Assembly: GCA_958510875.1 (NCBI GenBank)
Contig: OY294070.1
Span: forward strand, 22,993,631-23,057,630
Direction of reading: 5' to 3'
Source: Endomychus coccineus
Taxonomy: Eukaryota; Arthropoda; Insecta; Coleoptera; Endomychidae
Length of the DNA stretch: 64,000 nt
In this document: in pieces, positions 1 to 9,129 of the stretch
Layout of the letters: every line of letters starts with the position of its first letter
Numbering within the stretch: position 1 is the stretch's first letter
The notes under the pieces: model-generated
Seen by the model: the letters and a program-made list of their open reading frames with translations, nothing else
Databases searched by the model: none
What the model was told of the DNA's origin: nothing
Position numbers and translations under genes: made by a program

Positions 1-99
1 ATAATTCTAATTCATAATAATATCGACCAATACCGAATGTTCTGGTTAAAAAGAAAGTTCGATGAAAAATTATATAGTGACAAATATATTATATTTTAC

Positions 100-266
100 C
101 TGTCCTATCGAACTGCTGATATCCGAGTGTGGCAAGGAGTTGTTATTTGTTTCACCTGGTGCTGGTGGTAAGGAACTATGGAGGGAAGAGTGGTGTTTTA
201 ATATCGACGACGCCGTACTGTTATCATCGTCTTCTTCTTCTTCTGACGCTGAACCCATCAGTGACT
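100..266 (-). CDS. Putative internal coding exon, acidic/Ser-rich, unknown protein
   Basis: On the minus strand a pyrimidine-rich run ending TTTTCCAG precedes an open stretch that ends at CAG followed by GTAAAAT, a good acceptor and donor pair. The enclosed 167 bases are two bases plus 55 whole codons and read without a stop. The peptide starts ESLMGSASEEEEDDDNS, then has a Ser/His/Pro-rich stretch and ends DISSSIGQ. Such acidic, low-complexity composition is typical of disordered linkers in nuclear or cytoskeletal proteins, but no family is recognisable. No partner exon is seen in the window; the rest of the gene would lie to the left (downstream on this strand) or far to the right. Seen: splice-like sites and an open frame. 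Inferred: that it is a real exon. A chance open frame over a GAA/TCT-type repeat is the main alternative. Confidence 0.4.
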
Positions 267-2078
267 CTGGAAAAGAAACGGAAGTTCTATAGTCAACAAT
301 TTGGTTTCTCAAAATTGCAAGTTGAGTTAACCATCAAAGTTATTCATTTACTTATTTATTTATTCGCTGCTAGTGGTACATGGTATTTTATTATTTTTCG
401 GTTGAAAAAGATTTTAACTGTATTAGGATTTGCGAACACTGTTGACGATTATTATAGGTTTATCTTTTGTAAGATACAATTACGAACAGCTTGAATTGTT
501 TTTAAAATACAGCACATTAATTGATTTGATCATGTTAGGTTCAGCGATGTCCCAAAGCACTGAGCTTAGTGCTCGTGAAAGCACTTAAAGCACTTCCTAA
601 TCATATTTATTTTAACCAGTGCTCAGCGCTTCGTTCTTCAAGCATTTTACGAAAAGACTGTAATCCTGGAAAATGCTCCTCGATTACTAAGTACTCAGTA
701 GTACTCTTCCTACCTAGCTGGATCAATTGGGTCGACGTAAAATGAGTCCGGCATCTATTAATTGCCTTTCTGTGTAGGTAAATTCAGTCCTCGATGTTTT
801 TAAGGTCCCAGGTATGTAGCTAGTTCTCAGGTCAGATAATTAGCAAGCATGTAGTACCTGCTGCCTACTAAGCTAAGACTGTCCTGCAAAATGTTGTACC
901 TGCCCTTAGTGCCAGATAAAATAGTGAAAAATATCTCAAACAATTTTGAGTTTCAACGACGGTGTAAAGTAGCGTATTTCACCAACTCGCGACAGCAGAC
1001 TGTAAATCACAGAATCTATATAATGCTGTGATGTGGACATGGCGTTACTTTTAAGAACATTTTATGAACAAAGAAATAAGAGGCTTCAATTATTCTGAAT
1101 TTTAATTACCCCATTATGGGGGTCTCGAAGACCGTGAGATATACAGCTTTTGTTACATTATAAAAACATAAATATGTAGTTTTTGGGTATAGTCTATAGT
1201 TTTATATAATCAGACAATCAGACAATAAACGGAATAGACTAAGTAACATTAACCTAGCTTAAATACTTTTGTCTATCATAACTATTAATGCTAGACCAAT
1301 TTTAAATAGTCTAGTCTACCCTTTGTCTGATTTTATAAAACTGTATCAAGCATCATACCTATTTATTTTGAAAAGTTATAGATAAAATGAAAAAAGTGAA
1401 AATTAAATTTTTATCAAAACTTATCTGGAATCATTACAGAGTTTTCAGCTCTATTTATGGATTATAGTTGGCCTAGTAAATCTGCTACACTGTATTAATG
1501 TAAACCAAGCTGAAACTATTATAGTTTTGGTGACATTGAGACAATTAAATAGTTTGCATGTGGAAAGTTTTTGATTTTGTTTTGCTTTAACAAAATATTT
1601 ACAGTCATAAAGACATCACTTTGGCAATTATTTGTGCGATTTAACTGTATTTATGTTCAGGTACTCATTGTCCAGGCACACAATTTGATAGAATTTTATA
1701 ATATTTCTCTAAACATAATTATTCACTTTATTCTTTATTGCATTGTATCTTTACTTTATTTGTTTACGTCATGAATAAACATGATTTCTATGAATAATTG
1801 TTATTGATTAATTAACGAACCTTAATTTTGAAGGGGTAGGAGAATGGATTAAAAGAAAATTGCCTGTGGTGCTAAACGGAGGGCTTACCACCCCGAATCC
1901 TTTGAGCTATCCTTTGCACATTTCCAAATGTCCCCCATTTCACTTTTAAGAATCTAGCCACCTTACTATTCAGTCGATACTTTCCACTACTTTTTGTTTG
2001 CGCCTACCCTAAATTATAGGAAGCCTCCCCTATATGATCAGTCTGGATGTGGCCTCGGCTGCCTAGGCCAACCACCCT
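267..2078. other. No gene seen
   Basis: AT-rich sequence without a recognisable coding region. Around 555-615 a short motif containing AAGCAC / GTGCT recurs and partly folds on itself. 1850-2070 is richer in C and G than its surroundings and resembles repeat debris, but I cannot classify it. Confidence 0.5.
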
Positions 2079-2279
2079 TCTATATGCAAATATTTGCACA
2101 ATAACTAATAATGATTGTATATTGTACCCCCTTTGTTTCTAAGCTAACCTAACCTAACTTAGCTGATATAGAATGCAAATATTGTGGTTGCGCTAATCTT
2201 ACACTCTCATAATAACCAATAATGATTGTTTATTGAACCCCCTTTGCTTGTAACCTAGCCTAACCTAACCTAACCTACC
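2079..2279 (+). repeat. Telomere-like CCTAA-containing tandem repeat, left part
   Basis: Two copies of a roughly 100-120-base unit. Each copy contains GCAAATATT, CTCATAATAACCAATAATGATTG and ACCCCCTTTG, and ends in a run of CCTAAC (best run near 2260-2277). The unit returns at 3184-3535. CCTAA is the complement of the insect telomere repeat TTAGG, so the spacers resemble short interstitial telomere tracts. The first copy (to about 2160) is more diverged than the second. Confidence 0.7.
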
Positions 2280-2282
2280 AAC

Positions 2283-2699
2283 AAAAAGTACGATATAAAT
2301 GTCGCGCATAAACCTACTAACTGTGTTGGAAAATATTTCTCAAATCTAAAGCCTTTAATACCTAAAGATAAACAAACCCACACAGTATACAAATTAAATT
2401 GTTTAGATTGCGATGGGACTTATACTGGAATCTCTAAACAATATTTACAAAAAAGAATGTACGGCCATAGGTATAGCACAAAAAACAAAAACTTAGAAAA
2501 TTCCACCGCCCTTGCTAAACATTGCTTTGATTACAACCATCAATTCGATTACAATAATGTTAATATTCTAACTAAGGAAACCAATTATTATAAAAGATCT
2601 ATTTTGGAGATGATTCACATAAAACGTGACTCCAATTCTGTAAATCATAGAACAGATACGCAAAATCTAAGTCATATCTATACAAATTTGATCAAATAA
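2283..2699 (+). pseudogene. PLE C-terminal GIY-YIG endonuclease fragment
   Basis: This is an open frame of about 138 codons ending in TAA at 2697-2699, with no start codon of its own at the left edge. It matches the end of Penelope-like polyproteins: a linker (KPTNCVGKYFSNLKP), then a GIY-YIG nuclease core seen as VYKLNCLDC, GTYTGISKQYLQKRMYGH, ALAKHCFDYNHQFD and ETNYYKRSILEMIHIKR. The second half of the GIY-YIG signature reads YTG rather than YIG. The downstream Arg-like and Glu positions (KRSILEM) look preserved. The RT domain is missing, so the fragment cannot transpose alone. In complete PLEs this nuclease nicks the target DNA for target-primed reverse transcription. Confidence 0.75.
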
Positions 2700-3085
2700 T
2701 ATCTCTTGCAAATTCCTACATGCCTCGTTATAATGTTAATAGTATATATTTAGGTAGAATGTCAAGTATACCTCCTGTCACGACAAAACCTTTTTCTATT
2801 AGCTCGTAAATCTAACAGCTGGTTCAAAAGTGTATACTTAAAAATTAAGTTTCATTTGTCTCGTCTCAGTCGATCACTTACTGTGTTGACATGAATACGC
2901 TTTTATTAAGAAATCTTCTTAGCAGTGGATTTTTGATAATTTTACTATAGCATTGAGGTTTACAATTTCGTTTAGCCGTGTTTCTGTTCGTTTCGGCGAC
3001 GTGGGCATTTTAATTGAAATTGGTGCGATTTGGACGCTTTGTGTAATACAATTAGTTTTAAGTAATCAAGTTTTAGAGATGATGG

Positions 3086-3127
3086 GTCTTCTGATGATGG
3101 TCGTGAGACCGAAATGTACGTAAAGAC
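3086..3127 (+). ncRNA. Hammerhead ribozyme in PLE-A terminal repeat, copy 1
   Basis: Elements in order: GTCTT (stem I, 5' side), the CTGATGA core, an extra T, stem II GGTC / loop GTGA / GACC, the core GAAA followed by T, loop GTAC, GTA (cleavage triplet, allowed NUH), and AAGAC (stem I, 3' side, perfect complement of GTCTT). Stem III is only two pairs, A-U plus one U-G wobble. Hammerheads of this minimal type are known in the terminal repeats of Penelope-like elements. The core looks complete, so self-cleavage after GTA is plausible. Confidence 0.75.
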
Positions 3128-3183
3128 AAAAATTTAAAACAGAGTGTTAATTGAACCTATTTCCCGAGAATTTTTATATATAA

Positions 3184-3535
3184 CCTAGCAACATAATTTT
3201 GTTGATATAGAATGCAAATATTGTAGTCGCGCTAACCTTGACACTCTCATAATAACCAATAATGATTGTTTATTGAACCCCCTTTGTTAGTAACCTAGCC
3301 TAACCTACCCTAACCTACTAACCTAATTTTGTTGATATAGAATGTAAATATTGTAATCGCGCTAATCTTAACACTCTCATAATAACCAATAATGATTATT
3401 TATTGCACCAACTTTGTTTCTAACCTCACCTAACCCAACCTAACTTAAACTAAGCTAACCTAGTAACCGAACTTTGTTGATATGGCTTGCAAATATTGTA
3501 ATCGCGCTAATCTTAATACTCTCATTCATAAGAAT
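3184..3535 (+). repeat. Telomere-like tandem repeat, right part
   Basis: Two more near-complete units and one truncated unit follow the PLE. The landmarks are GTTGATATAGAATGCAAATATTG, CGCGCTAA and the CCTAACCTA runs near 3298-3325 and 3422-3466. The last unit (from about 3464) breaks off after CTCATTCATAAGAATATTC and runs into the short repeats at 3562-3670. Confidence 0.7.
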
Positions 3536-3561
3536 ATTCTGGGAATTACATTTTAAACCAG

Positions 3562-3670
3562 GATTCAATTTACGTAGTATAATTTTATCAGTGGGACTCA
3601 ATTTACATAGTATGATTTCATCAGTAGTACTGAATTTACGTAGGAATATAGAAATGGAACTCAATTTACG
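3562..3670 (+). repeat. Short tandem repeat built on CTCAATTTACGTAGTAT
   Basis: Three to four copies of a unit of about 34 bases: (A)CTCAATTTACGTAGTAT, then ATTTTATCAGTGG. Together with the truncated telomere-like unit just upstream, this module is found again in reverse orientation at 25578-25758, so it is a dispersed composite repeat. Confidence 0.6.
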
Positions 3671-3940
3671 TTTTCCGTATTGTTGTTGTTGTGTAACATA
3701 ACATCTACTTTGTTAGAGAATTGACGTTTATTTGTTCTGTGTCCTATTTAACATATATTTTCATCAGTTGTTTATGATGTTATTGATGTTTATATTTCAT
3801 TTTGTAACAGTGATAACGTGAAGGTTTGAAAAACTTCATTTAAAATTATGGTGTAAGAAATTTAAATCGCAATAATTTTAACAGACGGTTGAACAGTGAC
3901 GTAACGAGAAGCCTTAGGTTATACAGCTGATGGGCTGTTC

Positions 3941-3948
3941 TATATAAA
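3941..3948 (+). promoter_or_regulatory. TATA box of a possible LTR-like promoter module
   Basis: TATATAAA lies in a stretch (about 3690-4110) that has the look of an LTR: it opens TGTAACATAAC and is followed by a GC-rich segment at 4100-4140 that could be the start of an internal region. No partner LTR or coding region was found in the window, so this is only a possibility. Confidence 0.2.
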
Positions 3949-4299
3949 CGGTGGTATAGATCGCCTGCTCTTCTAGTAAAGTTTCGAAATTATTCGTCAG
4001 CGGTAAGAAACGCTGTTGTATTTCATCCTCTGTATTAATACTAATTATTACGAAATGTATTTTTAAGCATTACACTTGTTCTGAAGAATATTTAAAGTGG
4101 ACGGCGCCTACCCGGCGACCCCGACGAGCCGCCACTGCTGTCATGTCCTTTCATCTCAGTTTTTTATTCGGACGCGAATTACACAAAAGGAATTATCGCA
4201 TATTATCATGATACAATGCTAACATATTCGCTATAAGGCAATATAACTTGTTGTGCTACCCATTGAGGTTTTCTAAAGCTGAATTTGAATCACCCTTGG

Positions 4300-5520
4300 A
4301 TTCAACTTCTTCAAACCTGAGTCGTTGATCAACCATATTTGCAAAATTCGAGGATGAGGTCAACGATTATGTTGTTGTTGCTTTTTCTTTAATGAAAACA
4401 GACAAACGCTTGGTGTTATGATTCATACGCAGGTATCCTAAGCAGAAGGGATAATAGTTTTTTGCGTTTGAAATTACGATTATATTTCGAGTCTCATAAT
4501 TCGCACAGCATGCAGAGTAGTTTTATTTTCGATTCGATAATTTACACCGTGGCCTACATCCTACCTGGTTCCCGGGTGAATAAATCGTAGGTGGATGTAT
4601 GTCGAACATAAATAAAACGAAAGAACAATGTTGAACATAAATAAAAGAAAATAAAAAGGTGTGAAGTGCGTGCTGGTGGGCAGGGGATAGAGGCAAGGGA
4701 TGGTAAATGCCTTGTTTCCCAGCAGGGTCTGTACTAATTGGAGCCTGTTTTACCGAGGACCCCATGCGGTTACCGGTACCGGGATAATTGGTCATGTTCG
4801 CCGATCTCCACCGTCTCACTGACCGTGTCTGCGTATACCTTGAATTGATCGAGATCCTGAGAACGCGGATAGTGGTCAGTACAGGCAAAATAACTACCAG
4901 ACATCTCGGAATGTTTTTCGTTGGTACTCTTGACGAACATTTATATACTCAGTAGAATTTGAAAATACAGTAAAACCCCTAATTAAATGAATAAATGAAA
5001 GAACAATTACTTCGTTTTTATGCCACTTTTAATATTAACATGAAAATGTTACTATCAAATTATATGTAAATTCTCGGGAAATTTTCATTTCATTTATATA
5101 GATTTGTATTTGTATACATATCAAATTTAAAAACTAATAATATCATAATATAATAATATATCTCATGTGAATAATGAGTTACCCCTATATGTTACAATAA
5201 ATTAACTTTTGTTTGTGTAAGTAAAAGAAAAAATATTATTTGTATATTTATTTATCTAATCTTACACAGATCAACAGATATAAACCCAATTGAAGATCAG
5301 GACAATGCATAAGAAAATTAATATATTAACAATTGTTATCCAAATTTAAATAACCTAATTATACTCTAGTCCGAGGAGACAAAATCAAAAAGAAAAAGAG
5401 AATAGCCAAAAATATGTATCACAGCAATGTACAAAGAGGAAAAGGAAAAAGAAAGAACTGAAAAGTATGAATATTGTTTCATTGCAGTAGGCGAGCAATC
5501 TGTTTTAGGGTAGAATTGAA
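4300..5520. other. No gene recognised; GC-richer island at 4540-4890
   Basis: The island at 4540-4890 carries an open frame of 121 codons on the minus strand (4523-4888) that matches no family I know. Its base composition differs from its AT-rich surroundings, which suggests repeat or transposon debris. The rest (4900-5520) is AT-rich and featureless. Confidence 0.4.
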
Positions 5521-5536
5521 AATATCATATTTAGTA

Positions 5537-5989
5537 GTAGTAACCTGGGGACTCAGTCCACGGATGGTACACTGGGTGTACACAACCATTGTAATATACG
5601 CTGCCATCGTGTGGTGGCCAAAAACAAAAACTAAAGCATCTCAGCATTCACTGAACAGAGTACAGAGGCTGAAATGCTTAGGAGTAACAGGTGCAATGTC
5701 GACCACCCCAACGGCTGCTATGGAGAAGCTGTTGGGGTTGGAACCACTGCACCTCGCCGTTCAGGCAGAGGCCATAAGAGGAGCGTACCGCTTCGATCTT
5801 ATCGGCCAAGGAAAGGCTGACCAAAAAGGTCGAAGCATCCTCGGATTGCTTGGATCACCTGGGCCATTGGGGATGAGATCCGACAGGATCAAGTTTCACA
5901 GCACTTCCGTGCCTTTCATGATTAGAACCGTGAATGGGCGGGAGAACGCGGGGGGCAGTCCTTATATGATACCTGGGGATTCTATATAG
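5537..5989 (+). pseudogene. LINE RT C-terminal (thumb) remnant
   Basis: The frame reads VVTWGLSPRMVHWVYTTIV, then YAAIVWWPKTKTKASQHSLN, RVQRLKCLGVTGAMSTTPTA and AMEKLLGLEPLHLAVQAEA. These are the conserved WGLSP..VHWLYT, VWWPK, VQRL.C.GITGAM and LLGLPPL motifs found between the RT palm and the RNase H domain in I/LOA-type LINEs. The catalytic palm is absent because of 5' truncation. The open frame extends left into unrelated flanking DNA, so its apparent start codon is not real. After about 5960 the frame is broken. Confidence 0.8.
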
Positions 5990-6059
5990 CTTACCGAGGG
6001 CACCAATATGGAAAAAAGTACGGGTGCTTGAATAGTCGAGGAAACGGACCAAGGGGAAA

Positions 6060-6426
6060 GAATTTCTTTGAACCTAGGGACTTTTGCGACAGAATTCCAA
6101 GCAAAAATAGTTGCAATCACATTATGTGCTCAAATTATGAGGTAGAGAGCCTATGAGAATAGACAAATCACAATCATAGTGAGCAACCTGCACGAGCTTA
6201 AGGCACTGGAGTCATACAAAATCACCTCACAATGTGTACTTGATTGCGTCAAAGAACTGACGGCACTAGTAATGAACCCCAATAGAGTAACACTCGTGTG
6301 GGAGTCTGAAGAAACCAAACAAGAGGGGACAGAAACTGCCGTCGCACTCGCTAAAGCGGGGGCGGAAAAACCACTGATTGGACCAGAGCCAACCTGTGGC
6401 ATTTCTCATGCCACAGCGAAATCTGT
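6060..6426 (+). pseudogene. LINE RNase H domain, catalytically dead
   Basis: The frame reads ISLNLGTFATEFQAKIVAIT, then a stop near 6142, and resumes as ITIIVSNLHELKALESYKIT, SQCVLDCVKELTAL and VTLVWESEE. These align to the RNase H blocks FQAE..AI, SDSQAA.KAL, S..V..C...L and V.L.WVPGH. The catalytic Glu of FQAE is Lys and the Asp of SDSQ is Asn, and the HQ/GH block is lost. A premature stop and these substitutions show long inactivity. Confidence 0.75.
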
Positions 6427-6459
6427 AATCAAAAATGGCTCGATATAGAGCACCGTGCC

Positions 6460-6765
6460 TACTGGAGAGAACTGCCCCGTATGTCGCACTCCAAGCGACT
6501 GATGGGAGATCTTCAGCAGCAACGAGTGAAAAATCTGCTGACGTTCAAACACCTCTACACGATGAGACTGGTAGATCAGCCCACTTGCAGGGGTTGCGGC
6601 GTGGAAGATGAGGCACCTATGCATGTGCTGTGTCAGTGCACGGCATACACGGTAGGTCGTCGGACATACCTCGTTGACGATAAGACTACACCCGAGGAAA
6701 TCAGAAGTATCCCCTATATCAGGCTACTGAAATTCATAGAATACACTGGACTGATGAGGGGGTAG
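6460..6765 (+). pseudogene. LINE C-terminal Cys/His tail
   Basis: This open frame carries a CRGCGVEDEAPMHVLCQC motif, of the form C-x2-C-x8-H-x3-C-x-C, typical of the zinc-binding tail at the end of I/LOA LINE proteins. It is followed by RRTYLVDDKTTPEEIRSIP and KFIEYTGL, also typical of the extreme C-terminus. It ends in TAG at 6763-6765. The 3' untranslated region extends to the A tract near 6931. Confidence 0.75.
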
Positions 6766-7195
6766 AAACAAGTGGGGGCACAATAGGACTATAATGACCG
6801 CAGTGCTGTGGGGCTCTCCTTAGGATGGAGAACTAATCTCACGGAAAAGGGGTTTTAGTGGGTAGGAATCCGGCACACCCGGGGGCGCGGGCACCCGAGG
6901 CGTCTATGCAAGATTTCCCCGCCTCTACGCAAAAAAAAATCATATTTAGTACGAGTGTCATTGGTGTTATTGTAGGCATGGTACATGCAAAATAATGAAC
7001 ATAATTCAAGTAAGTTAGTACGAGGAGTTTGGAGATTATTATTGAAAATAAATTAAAAATAATATTAAAATTACATTAGTATTAAATTTCTAATTGTGAT
7101 ATATCCATAATATATTTAAAATCAAATTAAATTAAAGTTATTAACAAAAACAGTTTTCTCTTCATCCTTTCATCCTACCTTCAGTCAGTAAAAAA

Positions 7196-7710
7196 GGATC
7201 AGAATTTCTTTTGGTTTTGAAAAATGAATCGTTTAGAAGTCGTAGAAAAGTGTGCGTACCCCTGATTCCATAGATAGAGTATAACTAATAATTCTTTATG
7301 TAGGACAGTGTCGAAAGCCTTAGCTAAGTCCATAAGTACTGCAATTGTTTTTCGATTATTAAAATTATTTGTAACAAAGTTTGTTAATTCAATGATGGCA
7401 TCAGCCTTGCTCAAATTATTTCGAAATCCAAACTGCTTGTTGGAAAGAATATTGAATCTATTAAAGAAATTCATTATTCTTTTTTCAAAGATTTTTCGCA
7501 AATTTTACAAAAATTATTGATAAGACTGATGAGGTGATAGTTGTCAATAAGGTTTTTAGTACATGATTTGTGTATGGTAATTACAATCGCTTTTCTAAAT
7601 GCTTCAGGGACAATAGAAGTTTCAAATATTAAGTTAAAAATGTGTTTTAAGGGTTTAATAATATAAATACGAAACATTTCAATTATTTTAACAGAGATGC
7701 CATCCAATCA
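7196..7710 (-). pseudogene. CR1/Jockey-like RT fragment
   Basis: Minus-strand reading in two frames. The first part (7474-7707) has FNLIFETSIVPEAFRKAIV and NYHLISLINNFCKICEK, the fingers motif usually written NYRPISLLS..SKIFEK. The second part (7199-7501) has NRFNILSNKQFGFRNNLSKA and AVLMDLAKAFDTVLHKELL, which carries the first catalytic Asp in DLAKAFD. A frame change near 7480-7500 separates them. The PQG and YADD motifs would lie further left and are absent. This is a decayed, truncated non-LTR element. Confidence 0.75.
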
Positions 7711-7784
7711 GGGGACAATGTTATTTTTTATTGATGCTATTGAATTGATAATGTCATTAGTTCAATAGCATCATTAATAAACAG

Positions 7785-7990
7785 GTTACACCAACACATA
7801 TGTTTATTATTTTCGTCTTTACGTACGTTATTTGTCAATTTTTTAGCTAAAGAAACCAATTATTATAAAACATCTATCCTAGAGATAATTAACATACAAT
7901 GTGAACCCTAGTCTGTAAATCATAGAACGCACGTTCAATCATTGAGTTAAATTTATGCAAATTTTATCGATTGAACCCTTACAAATTCCT
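7785..7990. mobile_element. PLE-A scraps: hammerhead 3' half (minus) joined to GIY-YIG end (plus)
   Basis: GTCTTTACGTACGTT at 7815-7829 is the reverse complement of the hammerhead 3' part (CGTACGTAAAGAC). Directly after it, 7845-7975 reads LAKETNYYKTSILEIINIQ and SVNHRTHVQ on the plus strand, matching the nuclease end of the 2283-2699 copy. The opposite orientations at such short distance suggest a rearranged or template-switched PLE insertion. Confidence 0.55.
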
Positions 7991-9125
7991 CCGATAATTT
8001 ACCATGAAACAACGGCTTCTACCATCGATTTTTTTTAACACTTAATTATTCGCTGCAATGATTATAATCCAGGCCCAGTTATTGATCATGATACATTTTC
8101 GAGAGCTGCTTACCAATTATTGTTATCTATTCCATTGCATGGTCGAGCAATTACTTCGCAAATGGTGGCACTCGAAATTTTTCAGCTTAATAAAATATTA
8201 AGTAGGTACCTTTCATTTTGTGACCTCATTGCGGTCTACCTTCGTGACGCAGGGATCGTCAACAGCTTAATCTTCAGCAGCTAATAAACAAGCTTTGTCT
8301 ACTCTTAACAGGGTTAATAAATGTAGGTAGAAAATGAAACTGAATTCATGATTGGTAAAGTTCCAGAACTAGAATGGAGTCAAAATCATGGAGAAAGAGA
8401 CAATAGGTTAATAATTTTTGAAAATATCGGTATCTAAAAACTTTGATGAAACAGTGTGGTGTTGAAAAAATAAAAACTGTTCCTAAAGTGTACACAATGA
8501 ATTCAGTCTTTTCAAACGAGCAAAATAAAGATATTTTGCTTCAGCAAAAAATAAAAACTGTCAAATGACGAGTTGGAGAATGTGGGCAGCTGTTGCAATG
8601 AAATTTTTATAGATACATATCTTCTATGTTTAATAGAAGATAATTCTTCCAATCGTTATAGACAATTTGATTTGGTTGAAAATAAAGAGTCTGATAGGTA
8701 GTAAGAGAAGTTTTGATCACATTTCGGCCATCCACCCTAGTTCGGACAACACGACGTCTCTCATTTATTTCCTTGAAATATATCTCAAAGATTTCTTGGA
8801 AAGGAATTGTTCTCTATTACATTATTACGAATCATTCGTAGCCTGCTTGCTTGTCATATTCCATTCTGGTCAAAAAATAAGATATTTATGTCACACAGCT
8901 TATAAATTTATTATCCCTGTCAATTGAAAATAACCTTTCAGGTTACGTTACTAAGTCGTAGGTTGAATTTAAATTTTCCTTTTTACTGTTTAGAATACCA
9001 GCACAGCTTTATTTCTTGAAAATCCAGAAATAGGACAGTCAATGAGTAAAGGTAAAATATTCAATTCATCAAAGCCTTCAAACACAGCAGCAGTTCATAC
9101 ATTTCATTTATAAGAATATAAGGGA
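7991..9125. other. No gene seen
   Basis: AT-rich sequence with short open frames only. I see no domain, TIR or tandem repeat that I can support. Confidence 0.5.
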
Positions 9126-9129
9126 TATT

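Larger units (their letters stand above)
2280..3183 (+). mobile_element. 5'-truncated Penelope-like element (PLE family A) inside the telomere-like array
   Basis: The segment carries a PLE C-terminal coding end (2283-2699) followed by about 480 bases of terminal repeat with a hammerhead ribozyme (3086-3127) and the terminal TTTCCCGAGAATTTTTATAT. Matching terminal sequence occurs at 38299-38937 and 39977-40200. On both sides lie copies of the same telomere-like unit, so the element interrupts the array. The 5' boundary falls directly after a CCTAACC run. The RT domain is absent, as expected for 5' truncation. Confidence 0.75.
5524..6951 (+). mobile_element. 5'-truncated I/LOA-like LINE with 13-bp target-site duplication
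   Basis: The body runs 5537-6938. Direct copies of ATCATATTTAGTA flank it at 5524-5536 and 6939-6951, and the right copy follows directly after an A tract (6931-6939). This is the signature of target-primed insertion of a 5'-truncated non-LTR retrotransposon. Inside are, in order, the end of the RT domain, an RNase H domain and a Cys/His tail, all damaged. An RNase H after the RT places it with the I/LOA/R1 group rather than CR1. A related copy is at 9130-10467. Confidence 0.85.

Noticed and set aside
62..494. Two plus-strand open frames at the left edge with poly-Ser and hydrophobic stretches
   Set aside because: They lie opposite the candidate minus-strand exon. The poly-Ser is the complement of its acidic run, and no motif or splice support is seen on the plus strand.
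4523..4888. 121-codon minus-strand open frame as a gene
   Set aside because: No domain, signal or splice support. It is GC-rich repeat-like DNA and reads as likely chance.
6755..6785. CTGATGA followed by GGGGGTAGAAAC in the LINE tail, a possible hammerhead
   Set aside because: There is no stem II between the two core parts and no pairing flanks. It falls in coding sequence for the LINE C-terminus.
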